Assembly (NCBI GenBank): GCA_000934455.1
Contig: KN882213.1
Location: 163,381-227,380, forward strand
DNA length: 64,000 bases
Source of the DNA: Apostichopus parvimensis
Taxonomy: Eukaryota > Echinodermata > Holothuroidea > Aspidochirotida > Stichopodidae
Direction: 5' to 3'
Position numbers and translations under genes: made by a program. Shown here one piece after another: positions 23,609 to 34,889 of this stretch (positions are counted from its first letter, which is position 1; every line of letters starts with the position of its first letter). Under the pieces are notes generated by a model. It saw only the letters and a program-made list of their open reading frames with translations. It searched no databases and was not told the DNA's origin.

Positions 23609-25330
23609 ATGCCTTTGTCCAACAAAGAGCGACAAAAGAAGTACAGGTATAAGAAAGTTCAACGGATGGGATATGAAGCAGCAAGAAGGAAAGATAACGA
23701 AAGAAGAGATAAAAGAAAATCGTGAAAAAGACAAGTTATTCAAAGAGAAACAAGCTGAGAGAAAAAGAAAGAGTCTTGCAAAAAACAGCATAATAAGAAT
23801 TAAGTGCCCAAGATTTTGTACACTCTCATCTGAAAATCGAAGTATGAAAACAGCCGAAAAGTCATAGCCAGTTGATAAAAAACAGAAAAAAGGAGTTGTG
23901 AAGAAATTGTTTGAGACCTCTATACAAGCAACACCTACAAAGAAACGTCATTGGGTTAATAGCTCTGACGGCGAAAGCGGTGGATCGAGAAAGAGGACAG
24001 GTCGTCCTTGTGTGATAAATGAGGACACAGCTGAGAAGTTGAGGAGCTTTGTGGATGACAGTGACATCTCATACAATTTGCCTGCAAGAAATAATAAAAT
24101 TTACATGGGAAAAGTAAATGGTGAAAAACTATTTCAACCTAACAAGTATCTCCTGCACACCTTCAACCAACTTCACGCACTTGTCCGGAAACATGAATAT
24201 CCAGACTTAGCCAACTTGAAGTTTAGCACATTATACGGGTTCATCAGAGGCAACAAAGACTATGTAGGACACTGAAAGATACCACACATAACATGCCAAT
24301 GTCCAAAATGTAAAAACATGGAACTCTTCGCACATGGACTGAACCAAGCTCTGTCAACTGCCCCTGGCAATGAAAAACTTCCAGAAAATTGCCATGACTT
24401 GGTTGAGAAGGTTGCTTGCAACCCAATAACTAAACAGTGCTCAGAGGGTAAGTGCTGAAATTGTCCTTCCCTGAACACATTTCTGAGCTGCTAAATGATG
24501 TGGAAACTGTGTTTTACCTGATCTTGAGAAAAGATGACAAATACTATGAAAAGAAACCAACGATGTCTTCAGGAGAAGAATCAGCTGCCAAACTCACAGA
24601 TCAACTGAACCAACTGAGGCAACATTCCTACATCAAACGGGTTCAATCACAGGTGTTTTTACATCAGATAGATAATTTAGCTGAAGAAGAAATAATAATG
24701 ATACACACTGACTATAGTGAGAACTACAAAAACAGGCAGGCAGATGAAATCAAAGCTGCCTACTTTGGTCATCATCAGTTCTCGATCTATACAGCATGTG
24801 TTTATTACCGAGGAAAAGACAAAGTGGAAGTCAAGAACTTTGGACTGGTAACCCAAGAGAATGACCATAGCTGTGATGTGACCTTTAGACTTAATCTTGA
24901 ACTCATTGAGCATGTATGACATCGTATGGCATTTATTTTCAGGCAAACCACGGTAAGGGAGCAGTGGATGGAATTGGGGGCACCATTAAGAACACAGTTT
25001 TCAGGAGATTTCAGTCAAAGGATGTGGTTACATTGAATCCAGAGCACTTTGCAACTTTTGCAGATTCAATCCTGTTATCCATAAGTGTCAAATTAATTCA
25101 AAATGCAGCATCTGGGTATGATGAGGAATGTCGAAGCAAGGCAGTAGCAGTACCTGGCACCCTGAAAGTACACAAAGTATTGAGAGAGAAAGTAATTGGT
25201 GGATTTAAACTGACTTTCTTTCATAGTTCTATGAATGGGAGTCAAAGTTAAGAAATGCTCTATCATGCTAATGATGAGAACCCAGAGAACGGTAATCAAC
25301 TGAAAGTGGGAGACTTTGTGAAGCCTGGAC
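23609..25330 (+). pseudogene. Decayed transposase with HGKGxxDGxGG motif
   Basis: A start at 23609 follows a good acceptor-like CTCATTTTCTTACAG. The N-terminus is lysine/arginine-rich (NKERQKKYRYKK). A cysteine cluster follows: CQCPKCKN near 24290 and CNPITKQCSEGKC near 24420. Then IHTDYSENY (about 24700), HHQFSIYTACVYYRG, and near 24955 NHGKGAVDGIGGTIKN. The D(Y/F)xENY and HGKGxxDGxGGTxK blocks are shared by a large family of uncharacterised transposase-like proteins in cnidarians, echinoderms and fish, as I remember them. In those proteins an SDGxxxQYKN block lies between the two and it is missing here, so about 30 residues are lost. Frameshifts fall near 23715, 24450 and 24920, with in-frame stops near 23866 and 24274. 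The copy is dead. Confidence 0.7.
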
Positions 25331-26755
25331 CCAGCACTAGTTACAGTTAAGTGCATGAAGAAAGACAAAGCAAGTGGGTGAATATGGTGCTGGCCACAAT
25401 GTGATGATGCTGTTCAACATTACCGCATGTTTGTGTGTAAAAGAGCCCTAAGCCCCAAACTATATGGACATATCACAGATAGAGTCCTGAAGTATTATAT
25501 TCCTAAACTTGTTGACATTTGTGGTGCAGTTGACTTAAAGAAATGTAGTGATATGCCAAAGTAAATCTGTAGCACTGAGTAACTTGTTTGTTTTGATGTT
25601 CAAGCACATATTTGCCAGTTAGCTTGTTTAGATTTTATAATTTTTTGGGAAATTCAAAGTTCCTTAGTAGCTACAGTATGTTACAAATTGTTTGTTGAGT
25701 AGTAATGTTAAAGTTGAAAATGACAATTTTATATAATAAAGGAACATTTTTTAAACAAAAGATGCAAAAACCACCTTGATACCATGTTCCTTTCCAGAGA
25801 TATGAGTTTATACAGAGTAAAAAAGTGCATTTAAAAGACACTGCAGTTATGTTAATTTAATTCTGTGATGTCATACAAAGAAATCCATGAATATTCTGTA
25901 TGTACTGTATTTGTTTGAAAATTTATCACCTTGTTCTAAAATATTTCAAATATTTTTAAAAAACCAATTTTGGCAGGTAATAACATACAGTTTATATTAA
26001 TATTTGTAAATCATCTGTCCATGTACCCAACAGTTTTTGTTAGGAAAAAATTTAATGACATATTCTATCAAAGTACATTCATAAAAACTTTGCTTGAATT
26101 TGCCACTGTCATGTCACACTTAACCTTTGACCGTCTATCTGCAGACAATTTCGTCGAATTTCAAACTCTAATATTCAAACTTCTAGCAGCTATTTCATAT
26201 GAACATAATTTGTTTCACCAGTTTGTTTTATATTTTTTTCTCTTATATACTGATTTGGAAAAATCCATTGCAAAAGTCCACAATATTCAACTCCATGGAC
26301 TGAAAGTACTGTATTATGCTTTGATACTTAGATTGGGGTTACGTGAAGGGATGCTGTGGATTTAAAAGAAAATTGGTGTTGATCTTGACTACCTTCTGTG
26401 AACACTGTAACTTATGTAAATGAGAATGTAAAATAAACCTACAGAGATTTACTTACTTTTATCTGAAAAATTTTAAACATAAATCTTTCTTATTATTGGA
26501 AGAGGATGTTATAAAAATTCGTATGTTGATATTAAAACAGTACCAAATAGAGCATTTACTTTCTGTTTTATGATGCTTCTCATTTTCAGATATTTTTTAA
26601 ATTTAAGGTATCAATTTGATTGTTCAGTGATAATTTCAATATATTCCTTAGAAATACAATATATTGTAGTGATTGTTATCATTTTAATACTCAAATGGAA
26701 CAAAATAATAAACATACTTGGCCAAATATCGAATTTTCTAAAAAAGTGTAGATGC
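25331..26755. other. Transposon 3' part, no gene recognised
   Basis: After the transposase relic the sequence is A+T-rich. A 131-codon open frame at 25970-26365 has hydrophobic, A+T-driven composition, no motif and no clear start context. It is not called as a gene. Confidence 0.35.
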
Positions 26756-26781
26756 GTCACGCCGTAACGTCACGCCGTAAC
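26756..26781. repeat. Right border of the transposon, two direct 13-bp units
   Basis: GTCACGCCGTAAC occurs twice head to tail with no spacer. This is the inverted complement of the inner palindrome arm at the left border. Confidence 0.9.
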
Positions 26782-26839
26782 GGTTTTCCAAGAAATGGGA
26801 AAGCCAGTTTTCTCCTAAACCACAATGACCTTGCACTAA

Positions 26840-26965
26840 TCCTATTTCGAATTGAGAACCCCATCCCCCAGATACACGACAATTTGGGACGTGTCTATTG
26901 TGTTGAACTATCTTCGGTTTCTTCATCCTACATCATCATTGACTTTAAAGCAATTTAACCCATAA
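26840..26965 (+). mobile_element. Short fragment of a DIRS-like retroelement
   Basis: About 120 bp match the minus-strand DIRS-like element further right, running from TTTCGAATTGAGAACCCC through CGACAATTTGGGACGTG to CTTCATCCTACATCATCAT. It corresponds to the start of the tyrosine recombinase catalytic region. It lies just outside the right border of the DNA transposon. It shows the DIRS sequence without the LTR insertion seen in the other copy. Fossil fragment. Confidence 0.75.
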
Positions 26966-27726
26966 TCCAAAAATTCTCATTCCTGTCAATAAGTACTATC
27001 CTAGCCTCCTCTTTAAGTGAAGAATATTCAAACATGGTTACATCACTTCTACATCTTGAAGTATGTATATCAACTCATACCTATACATAACCCATCTGTA
27101 AAATTATACCACACTTTTTATGTAATGCATATAGTACAACTACTTTTTATTTCGTACACTTATGCATCCAAAACTGCCATTGCAAAAGTTTTGTTACTGA
27201 CAATAGGTTTTTTGTAATACTGAGCAAAGGTTCTTTCCGAGGCCCACCCTACAGTACGTAAAATATCATCTACAGGCAGATTTCTTGAATCTGCAGCGGA
27301 GGTAGAGGCTGCCCTGGTACTATGGGCCGCATATTGAACTACATCAACCCAAGCCTCCTCCATAACAAGTTTAATCCATCGCGATAAAGTATTTCTCGTT
27401 ACTGGTTTATGTGGTGGAACAAAATTAATGAAAAGTTGCGATTCCGTTCCTCTTAATGAGGATGTGACGTTAATATAATGCTGAATTTTTGTGTCAGCCT
27501 GGTATCATGCCAACACAACTCTTAATGGATTGGAACCAGGCCGTGACTGCTTTAATTTATTAGGTAAGAACAAAACAGCTTCCTTCCCATCCAAATGAAG
27601 ATTATTGACATCTAATAATTACAGAGTTTGTAGTCTCTGAGCAGATAACAAAGCAATAAGCATTACTAACTTATGGGTTAATTGCTTTAAAGTCTATAAT
27701 GATGTAGGATGAAGAGACCGCAGATA

Positions 27727-28311
27727 TGTAGCGACTATGATATTTAGCCCTTATGGCCTTCCATGCAAACTTTGTTCTATTTTTAACGTGACGGGTTTCC
27801 CAGTCAGGGACCTGTATAAAAGGAAAAAGGCCATGTGTTTTCGGAGCACACTATTGGAACCGCGAATCAACCTACAAGTATAGCATTCACAGCAACTCGC
27901 GTTTACCTCCAATCCAGCCAAATTTAATCTCCTTCCGCGAGCAATTATTTGCATATACCTATATAAGCAATCTATTTTATAATTGACACCATCATACAGT
28001 CGCTCGGAAGTAAAGTCTCCAACGCGTATTTATATTGTTGCAGTTCCATTCCGCCATCTAGCTAGTCTGTCGCGTAAGTAGCCTACCGGTATACCGACTC
28101 AACGGTTGGCGCTGAGACTAGCGCTACCGAACGGTCGAGTATAGCCTAACGCGCTATTACATCACCATAGCTGGATATTTATCTACGCGGGATAACACTT
28201 TGCAAGGATTTACGTGAGTGCTAATACCACTACGAGATAGTTCACCAGAAGCCACAAAGAACGCATTAGGGGTAAGTCATAACCTCTACCCTTAATTATT
28301 ATAAACATTAT
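27727..28311 (+). repeat. 5' LTR of the CsRn1-like element
   Basis: It begins TGTAGCGACT directly after the AGATA duplication and ends with CTTAATTATTATAAACATTA(T), a word found again as the last 21 bases of the element at 31621-31641. The primer-binding site starts eight bases downstream of its end. Confidence 0.8.
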
Positions 28312-28318
28312 AAATTCG

Positions 28319-28335
28319 TGACCCCGACGTGATTT
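28319..28335 (+). promoter_or_regulatory. Primer-binding site, tRNA-Trp
   Basis: TGACCCCGACGTGATTT is the exact complement of the conserved 3' end of eukaryotic tRNA-Trp (before its CCA). It lies just inside the 5' LTR, where reverse transcription would be primed. Confidence 0.85.
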
Positions 28336-28656
28336 TTAGCTTCTGTATTTAGCCACTGAACTTCGTAGCGTATCGCGTATTAATCTCACAGTTTTCATTG
28401 ATAGCCTAGCCTTATACTTTGTACTGGACTGTTTCCATTGCGTTTTACTGTTAGCCTACCACATCGTCGTCTCCAGTCTTATACATTACTTAGCGACATA
28501 TCGTTATACTCCTAGTGTTATCTATAGTTTTACGGTAGGACATTTATAGTTGTACTGGCCACAACAGACTGCTTATATCATTATTGGTCTGTACCATCTG
28601 ACAGTTGTGTTTTAGTAGCCACATTTTCTGTGCTGTTCGGCTGTTTACGTTTCTCA

Positions 28657-29307
28657 ATGACTCATCCGCATACTAGTACTAGGCCTTCGAACATTCGTTT
28701 GCTGTTTGTTGCTGACTCTCGGGCTCACTCCTTTGAACATTACAAACAACCTGACGGTTACAACCTTGACATCGACTTCGTAATAAGGCGAGGTGCCAAA
28801 ATCGCAGATTTGCTAACACCAACATTAGCAAGACTTCATCGTTTTCCCAGAGGTGATTGGGTCATCCTCCGATTAGCTGCTGGTATCAACGACCTTACCG
28901 AGTTCACCAGTCGTTCTCGAAACCACAGGGTTTTGCGCCGTTCATCAGTGGATGCTGATCAACTTATTACCACTCTTAATCACTTCCGTGATACAGTCAT
29001 CCAACACCATTCTAATACTATCATTGCCTTTACTACTATTCGTACTGCTTCTTTTGCCAAGTTCCAGGACAGTAAAAAATTATCATCTCCCATCCTTAGT
29101 ACAGAAGACTTGGTAGTGTATCAACAGGACCTTGACAAGCAATTAGATTCTGTTAACTTTTATACGTCGTTTCAACCAACAACACCAAGCGGGTTTGCCT
29201 CTTCGTACTGTCTGTTGGCATTCTTTCATTCGTCGAGCGACAAAGCGTACAAACCGATCAGGTCGTGTCAACAAGAGTACAGTTCGGAACATTTTTACAC
29301 AGCTATA
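28657..29307 (+). CDS. SGNH/GDSL-hydrolase-like frame within the CsRn1-like fossil
   Basis: The open frame begins at an ATG at 28657, and about 216 codons follow. RLLFVADSRAHSF near its start resembles the SGNH block I nucleophile region. WVILRLAAGINDLTEF around residues 70-85 resembles the GxND block III. The C-terminal Asp-His pair could not be placed with certainty. SGNH esterase domains are known in ORF1 of CR1-type LINEs. In a Ty3/Gypsy element this is unusual in my experience. It sits between the primer site and gag, so it occupies the first ORF position. Its role is unknown; membrane or lipid binding has been suggested for the LINE versions. It is part of a broken element. Confidence 0.6.
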
Positions 29308-29564
29308 TGACGGTTTACATGCAGTTTCGTCATTGAAACTTCGTTGGCATCTACAACTCTGTAAAGCCTTCCATGCTGAGTCACGTACACTGTCACAACG
29401 ACTGAGTCTACAGTAACTTATTGTTATTAATGTATCCGCAAGTACTTATTATTCCGCTTTTAGTTGAGTTTCAATATACTACACTGTCATTTAGCTCGTT
29501 TTACCTTGTATTTGGTCGATACTCCATTGTATATTCCTTCGTATAGACTATCTCTCGTTCCATC

Positions 29565-30428
29565 ATGTCGAACAATGAGGAGTAAGCGCCACCGGGAGCT
29601 ACTGCAGGTCCTGTTCCAGAACCCGACGTATAGCATGTTAATTTGCGGCTACCACCATTCTACCCAAACGATCCTGCCATGTAGTTTGGTCAGGTGGAGA
29701 ATCTATTCCTGACCCGGCGTATTACCAGTCAGAAGACCAAATTTGCATATATCGTCTCATCCTTCAGCCCCGATGTTGCACAAGAAGTGAGGGACATTTT
29801 ACTCAACCCTCCAGCTGAGGATCCATACAAAGTCGTCAAGGCAGAACTGATTCGCCGTACATCTGAATCCGAGCAAAAGCGTCTCCGCCAGCTCCTCATT
29901 TCTGAGGAACTGGGGGACCGTAAACCAACACAACTCCTGAGACAAATGCAACAGCTTCTGGGAGATCGACAGTTGAAGCCGAGTATCTTAAAGCAGCTCT
30001 TCTTGCAAAGGCTGCCAACCAACGTACAACTCATCTTGGCATCTTCTAGTGACTCAGTAAACATCGACGGCCTTGCAGCCATTGCCGATAAAATCGTCGA
30101 AGTCACTCCGGCTCAACCGTCCATCTCTGCAGTTCATCCACCTGTTCTTCCAGTTGCCAGTGCCGTTGCCCCTGACACCACACCACTGCATGACCTTGTA
30201 GCCAAACTATCACTCCAAGTCCAGGAACTATCTGCCACGGTTTCTGCACTGACCAACCAGCGATCACGGGATCGATCCAGGAACACGTCTCAGCGTCCTC
30301 GCTCTTCTTCTCGCCGACGCCAAGTAATCTGCTGGTACCACGCCACCAACGGTGACAAGGCACTGAAATGCACTCCACCATGCACCTTCACTACCCTCAC
30401 GGAGAAGTCAAACGACTCGGCCAGCAAC
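29565..30428 (+). pseudogene. gag region of the CsRn1-like fossil
   Basis: The region includes a matrix/capsid-like part with VENLFLTRRI, KFAYIVSSF and VKAELIRRTSESEQKRL, then a Ser/Arg-rich stretch and CWYHATNGDKALKCTPPC, the CsRn1-type Cys-His zinc motif. This pattern (FxxxQ/VE.LF, Y..LVSSL, L..R....E..R...L) is typical of gag from this clade. It overlaps the start of the protease/polymerase frame. Fossil. Confidence 0.75.
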
Positions 30429-31620
30429 TAGGGACGACGAGCTTGCCTGGCCTTTTCTGTAGCAGTCGTCTTTATTATGTTACCGACAAGAAATCAGGTA
30501 CACGTTTCCTGGTTGACACTGGTGCTGAGGTCAGCGTTTTTCCGGCATCTTCTAAAGACAGGGCCAATCCAGTTTTATTCCTGTTGAGGAATGCGAATAC
30601 AACAGACATCCGTACGTATGGTAATTTGTCGCTGACTCTTGATATTGGCTTGCGTCGTGTTTTTCGGTGGATTTTTATGAAGGCTGATGTTGCAACTCCA
30701 CTTGTTGGTGCTGATTTCCTTGGGTACTTTTCGCTCCTGGTTGATGTTAAGAACCGTCGTTTGATTGATATGCATACTTCATTAAGTATCACCGGTATTC
30801 AGTCTTCGGTCAAATCTTCTCACCTCACCTTCAGCGTAGCTAATACTACTTCTCAGTATCAAACCCTACTACATCAGTTTCCCAACCTCACCAAACCAAA
30901 CCGTCAGAGCGCAACTGTCAAACACGACGTGACCCATCACATTTTCACCAAAGGCCCGGCGGTGTTTGCTCGTCCTAGACGTCTCGCTCCAGATAGACTC
31001 AACATCGCCAAAGACGAATTCGAGCACATGATTGAGCTCGGAATCATCCGTCCCTCAAAGAGTTCCTGGTCCTCGCCTCTACACATGGTTCCTACGAAGT
31101 CTGGCGACCTTGCGGCGACTACAGGGCTCTCAACAATGCCACCGTACCTGACAGATACCTAATACCGCACATCCACGATTTTACCGGCACACTTCACGGT
31201 AAACAGGTATTTTCAAAGATCGACCTTGTACGTGCATACCATCACATCCCGGTCGAGCCTGCGGATATCGCGAAGACAGCCATTACAACGCCGTTTGGAC
31301 TGTTCGAATTTGTCAAGATGCCTTTCGGACTCAAGAATGCAGCACAAACATTTGAACGATTCATCGATGAAGACGTTCGCGGTTTGCCGTTTGTCTATGC
31401 TTATCTTGACGAACTTCTCATAGCTAGTGCCAACTCCGAGGAGCATGTTCTCCACCTTCGTGAGCTTTTTCAACGGTTGGATGATTATGGCATTGTCTTG
31501 AACCCTAGTAAGTGTCTATTTGGTGTATCGTCTCTTGATTTCTGAGGTCATCGAGTAGACTCTCATGGTATTCGTCCTTTGCCAGAGAAAGTTCGTGCTG
31601 TCCAGGATTTCCCTCCCCCA
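30368..31620 (+). pseudogene. Protease and reverse transcriptase region of the CsRn1-like fossil
   Basis: LVDTGAEVSVFPAS is the aspartic protease active site with GADFLGYF as its second block. [20 protein letters not shown], then [20 protein letters not shown], start the reverse transcriptase. Later parts include [14 protein letters not shown] and the polymerase palm near [11 protein letters not shown]. The region is broken and incomplete. Confidence 0.8.
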
Positions 31621-32600
31621 CTTAATTATTATAAACATTATAGATAGTTCAACACAATAGACACGTCCCAAATTGTCGTGTATCTGGGGGATGGGGTTCT
31701 CAATTCGAAATTTACTTTCAGAAAACGGCTGATGAGAGGATGTGAGCCAATTGTATTTCTTTGTTCATGATCCAATAATGCAGAAAGCGATGAGCGTGCA
31801 GTGTTAATGGTACTATAACTAAGGCCAGCATTGTAAAGACTCGTTAGAAAGTCAAGCACCTGATTTACAGAGGGATGAAGTGAATCAATTTGTTTCCTTG
31901 AACAGAACTTAAACCACCTATCTTGATAAGTGCTGTACTGTTTTTGAGTGGATACCCTCCAGGATGCCATGAGGATTCTGGAAGTTTCTTCTGGAATGTC
32001 AAGGTTTCGGAAGCGTTGCCAGACACCAGGCATGCAACCAACTGAAGGTTGTGATGAAGGGGGTGTAGTTTGCTTCTGTCTTCGGGTAGGAATAAGACTT
32101 CTTTCCCCAGCGGTAAATACCTTGGAATAGCTATGGTCATGTGTAACAATTTTGTGTACCAGTTCTGAGTTGGCCATAAAGGTGCCACAATCACTCCTCT
32201 TGCCTGGTCCCTTTGTATTTTTTGCACTACTCTGGCAATAAGGCTAAAGGGGGGGGGGAGCATAAAAGATGTACTTATGCCAATTAAAAGCGAATGCATC
32301 AATGAATAAGGCATCTGGGTCTGGTCGCCATGAAACAAAGGGAGTGAGTTGTTTATTTGTACGAGATGCAAATAAATCAATATCAAAGTTCCCCCACAGG
32401 GAAGAAATTGCATGAAATATTTCTGGATTTAGCATCCATTCTGTGTTACTCTTAAATGTACGGGACAGCATGTCAGCATGGACATTAAGCTTGCCCGGCA
32501 AGTAACAACAGGACAACCAAACTTTGTTTCATGAAGACTATTCCCATATAGCTTTTGCTATTTTGTTACATTGTGAAGAATGAGTACCTCCCATAGCCTT

Positions 32601-32810
32601 AAAGAGGTTATGAAATGAACCAAAAAATCTTTATCATCGTATTCTTTACACTCGTAGCTTTCCAATGATACCCAATTTGTGTCAAACGAAGCTTGCATCC
32701 TCCAGGAAGAAACGATCAAAAATTCGAGGGTAATAAAAACTTTCTAAAAATTGTTGTATTTACGGTAACGCGGCGTGACGTCAGTCGAGGAACTCAGCTC
32801 ACTTCCGAGA
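32601..32810. repeat. Likely repeat fragment beside the gap
   Basis: A non-coding stretch ending with TTACGGTAACGCGGCGTGACGTCA. This edge-like word shares CGGCGTGAC with the border units of the DNA transposon at 21.8 kb. It may be the end of another repeat that continues into the gap. Confidence 0.35.
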
Positions 32811-33025
32811 NNNNNNNNNNNNNNNNNNNNNNNNNNNNNNNNNNNNNNNNNNNNNNNNNNNNNNNNNNNNNNNNNNNNNNNNNNNNNNNNNNNNNNNNNN
32901 NNNNNNNNNNNNNNNNNNNNNNNNNNNNNNNNNNNNNNNNNNNNNNNNNNNNNNNNNNNNNNNNNNNNNNNNNNNNNNNNNNNNNNNNNNNNNNNNNNNN
33001 NNNNNNNNNNNNNNNNNNNNNNNNN
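32811..33025. other. Assembly gap (215 N)
   Basis: Undetermined bases only. Any frame crossing this stretch is an artefact. Confidence 1.
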
Positions 33026-34885
33026 AACACGACTCGCTCAAAACACTACACATACACAACGTTACGAGTGCCTGTAGGCCCTATACTGTTGCCAAATTAC
33101 TTGTTATGACCATAGCCTAGGCCTCCTTGTTACAGCAAATGACGATTTTTTTAATGGTTACCTAATATTTCGCACAAGTTTTAAAGCCAGTTGGTTTTAG
33201 AACAATCAATACTAGATCTGCAAGTTTTCTTTTCTGGTAAAACTGGCGTTGTGTTGTGATTTTACGTAACAGTTGGATGATACAATTACACGGGCTAGTC
33301 TGTATACAACGTCTATTAGTTAGGTCTAGACCCCATGTTACCACTACCACAGTAGAAGACTACTAGGATCTTTCGCCTGTATAGGCAGTTATCAGCTCAG
33401 TCAGGATCAGATTGATGTAGGGCGTGAGAACATTTGTTGAGAGTAGCATCTTGTGTAAATTTAACAAAGAAATAGATTTTTATTTTGCTATTATTTCTTT
33501 CACTGTTTGGAGAATACCATGGCTAACTGGTCTCTCCGGAACTTGAACCCTTTCCCTCGTGCAATCTATATTCTGACAGGTTCATATCAGATAGTTTTGG
33601 TGTACTTCATGGTTTATTTTGCTTGAGGTTAATGACCTAATCCATAACAAATCATGCAAATAATAACAAACAATATGCAACAAGTCCTAACCAGTTATAA
33701 TGAATTAAGAATCCATAATAATTTATTTACAATCCATAGCAATGAACTAGTAATCTGTAATACAATTTGGCTATTCTTGGGTAATATGACGGTATTCATT
33801 GTTGAGGTACTGCATATGTAATTCACACTGGCAGCTCTATGCACAATTACAATACGTGTTATTTGAACAGGTTCATATTCTCATCTGAACCACATATAGT
33901 CCTTAATATAAACATCTTTCTTATTTTGGAGTTGAGAATGTGAACATGTAAAACCTGTCATTATATTAATTATTTGTCTGCATGAAAGTTGTACGTACAA
34001 TTATTAAACTTTACAGCTTTCCTTCTAGTACTGATGTAAAAGAAATTCAATTACTTGACTACTAGGTAGCATCAGTCAGATATTTGTTTAACATGACGTG
34101 CAGCAAACTTGTAAAAAAGAAACTTTTAATATTTCAATTTTGCTTACAGTCAGTATTTCTTGTCGTAAATTCCACAAAATTTTACAGTGCATTGCTGAGT
34201 CAGGTCGAATTAAGAGCATCGTGTTTGTTTTTTTCTTACATTTGGGCGCCTGTATTATTCTTTCCAATGTAGCTTGTTAGCTTGAGTAGTACTTGTTCCA
34301 ATTCCAATAATCACCACTGAAATTGAAAATTGGTTTGAACTTTTAAAGCTCTGAATTTAAAAGTAATGCATGTGTATAATGCTAAAGTAGAAAAGTATTC
34401 AGCCAATCAAATTTTGAAATGCAATTAAATCGTTTATAACATACTTACAGTACTGTATCTTAATGGTCAGTTGACCATCACATATATGAGGATATGTTAA
34501 TTTCCAAACTCCAAAAATGTGAGCAAGACAAAGTAGGTTTAGAATTTGACCTCCACTCTTGTAATGCTGCTCCGAACAAAGTCCCAGCTTTCCCAAGATG
34601 CCAATATGTAAACTTACCAGTGTAGTTGACGGTGAGGTATGAGAAAAGACTTAAAATCGACACATGTGGCATCAATCTAGAAGCAAGGAGTAACTCTATA
34701 GTAAAGCTCTGTCAGTAAATGAATACTTTCCATGTCCATAGTTAATACCGAATAGGACTTGGTAATTTTCTACAGGATTGAAAACAACTTCTACCAGTAC
34801 ATGTACAAAACAAAAGTTCCTGCACTCTTTGACAAGTTTCATTAAGGGAGGAAGTTCATCACTGCAATCCCTACAAACATGATAC
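33026..34885. other. Non-coding stretch, nothing recognised
   Basis: A+T-rich sequence without supported genes. Open frames on both strands at 34084-34914 are short and motif-free. Confidence 0.3.
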
Positions 34886-34889
34886 ATAA

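Larger units (their letters stand above)
21826..26781 (+). mobile_element. DNA transposon with GTTACGGCGTGAC ends and a decayed transposase
   Basis: The left border holds a perfect 26-bp palindrome (21826-21851) made of GTCACGCCGTAAC and its complement GTTACGGCGTGAC. A third unit, GTCACGTCGTAAC, follows at 21862-21874 after a 10-base spacer. The right border holds two direct GTCACGCCGTAAC units at 26756-26768 and 26769-26781. Taking GTTACGGCGTGAC at 21839 as the left end and its complement at 26768 or 26781 as the right end gives a near-5-kb element with 13-bp inverted ends. The transposase-like region at 23609-25330 lies centrally, as expected. Which unit is the true terminus, and the target duplication, cannot be fixed because the units are repeated. 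The superfamily is not known to me. Confidence 0.65.
27727..31641 (+). mobile_element. CsRn1-like Ty3/Gypsy LTR retrotransposon fossil nested in the DIRS-like element
   Basis: It is flanked by a perfect 5-bp duplication, AGATA, at 27722-27726 and 31642-31646. Parts seen in order: 5' LTR (27727-28311), a primer site complementary to tRNA-Trp, an SGNH-hydrolase-like frame, a gag frame with a CWYH...C...PC zinc motif, protease (LVDTGAEVSVFP) and reverse transcriptase ([27 protein letters not shown]). A short LTR tail closes the element at 31621-31641. The tRNA-Trp primer site and CWYH-type gag motif are known traits of the CsRn1 clade. No RNase H or integrase part is present. The element is broken and incomplete. 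The clean target duplication suggests a younger age than its DIRS host. Confidence 0.85.
27160..32600 (-). mobile_element. DIRS-like (tyrosine-recombinase) retroelement fossil, interrupted by an LTR element
   Basis: Two minus-strand parts, 31647-32600 and 27160-27721, belong together and flank an inserted LTR element. The right part carries an RNase H tail (LPGKLNVHADMLSR, DIDLFASRTNKQL, FVSWRPDPDA) and then the N-terminal part of the recombinase. The left part carries the recombinase catalytic end, with an Arg in LLSAQRLQTL, the AHSTRAAS block (His and Arg) and the Tyr in FAQYYKKP. DIRS elements copy themselves by reverse transcription and integrate with this recombinase. No reverse transcriptase part or terminal repeats were seen, and the N gap lies close by. 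The element is broken and incomplete. Confidence 0.85.

Noticed and set aside
25970-26365. 131-codon frame inside the DNA transposon
   Set aside because: A+T-driven hydrophobic composition, no motif and no sound start; kept only as part of the element.
32693-33109. Long open frames on both strands across 32.7-33.1 kb
   Set aside because: They run through the N gap; the residues are undetermined and the frames are artefacts.
33490-33590. Minus-strand GGGTTCAAGTTCCGG as a tRNA B box
   Set aside because: No A box at a sensible distance and no cloverleaf could be drawn.
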